From positions 1-5,637 of the forward strand of contig JAJPDY010000090.1 of NCBI GenBank assembly GCA_023252395.1: 5,637 bases of DNA, written 5' to 3'. Position 1 is the stretch's first letter, and each line of letters starts with the position of its first letter. A model generated the notes under the pieces. It searched no databases. It worked only from the letters and a program-made list of their open reading frames with translations, and was not told the DNA's origin. Shown one piece after another: positions 5,134 to 5,637 of the stretch. The translations under genes were made by a program, and so were the position numbers. Source of the DNA: Nitrososphaera sp. (lineage in GTDB: Archaea > Thermoproteota > Nitrososphaeria > Nitrososphaerales > Nitrososphaeraceae).

Positions 5134-5637
<504 letters not shown>

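Overview
The window looks like chromosomal DNA of an archaeon, most likely an ammonia-oxidising thaumarchaeon of the Nitrososphaera type. Support comes from adjacent aIF2-alpha and Nop10 genes, a geranylgeranyl-reductase-type flavoprotein of archaeal lipid metabolism, archaeal TATA boxes about 26-32 bases ahead of most start codons with almost no leader, frequent GTG/TTG starts, and moderate GC. The genus assignment is inference; no rRNA or marker search could be done.

Layout, left to right. Bases 1-435 (-) hold the 5' part of a two-helix membrane protein that runs off the left edge. Bases 488-1921 (-) encode a polytopic GT-C-like membrane glycosyltransferase. A 36-base divergent spacer separates it from a small acidic-tailed helical protein on the + strand (1958-2146). 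That gene meets, stop codon to stop codon with no spacer, a small charged protein on the - strand (2147-2317). Then come, all on the - strand, a YciA/BACH-type acyl-CoA thioesterase (2388-2876), a geranylgeranyl-reductase-family flavoprotein (2922-3956), Nop10 (3981-4157) and aIF2-alpha (4154-4975). The spacer at 4976-5133 holds the aIF2-alpha promoter, a perfect dyad and a possible tiny membrane ORF. Bases 5134-5637 (+) carry most of a DUF4256 gene that runs off the right edge.

How the genes work together. aIF2-alpha and Nop10 overlap as ATGA and are the clear translational unit: one delivers initiator tRNA, the other belongs to H/ACA ribonucleoproteins that modify rRNA. The reductase follows 24 bases later but appears to have its own TATA box embedded in the nop10 stop region. 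The reductase (isoprenoid lipid saturation) and the thioesterase (acyl-CoA hydrolysis) are both plausible lipid or CoA-metabolism enzymes, but nothing shows they share a pathway. The DUF4256 gene looks like an accessory, probably laterally acquired, neighbour of the translation genes.

I found no rRNA, tRNA, CRISPR array, insertion sequence or recognisable defence system, and no convincing new multi-gene system. The most useful observations are the consistent near-leaderless promoter layout, which fixes several non-ATG starts, the zero-gap convergent small genes, and the DUF4256 gene with a dyad and a small ORF at the border of the translation cluster.
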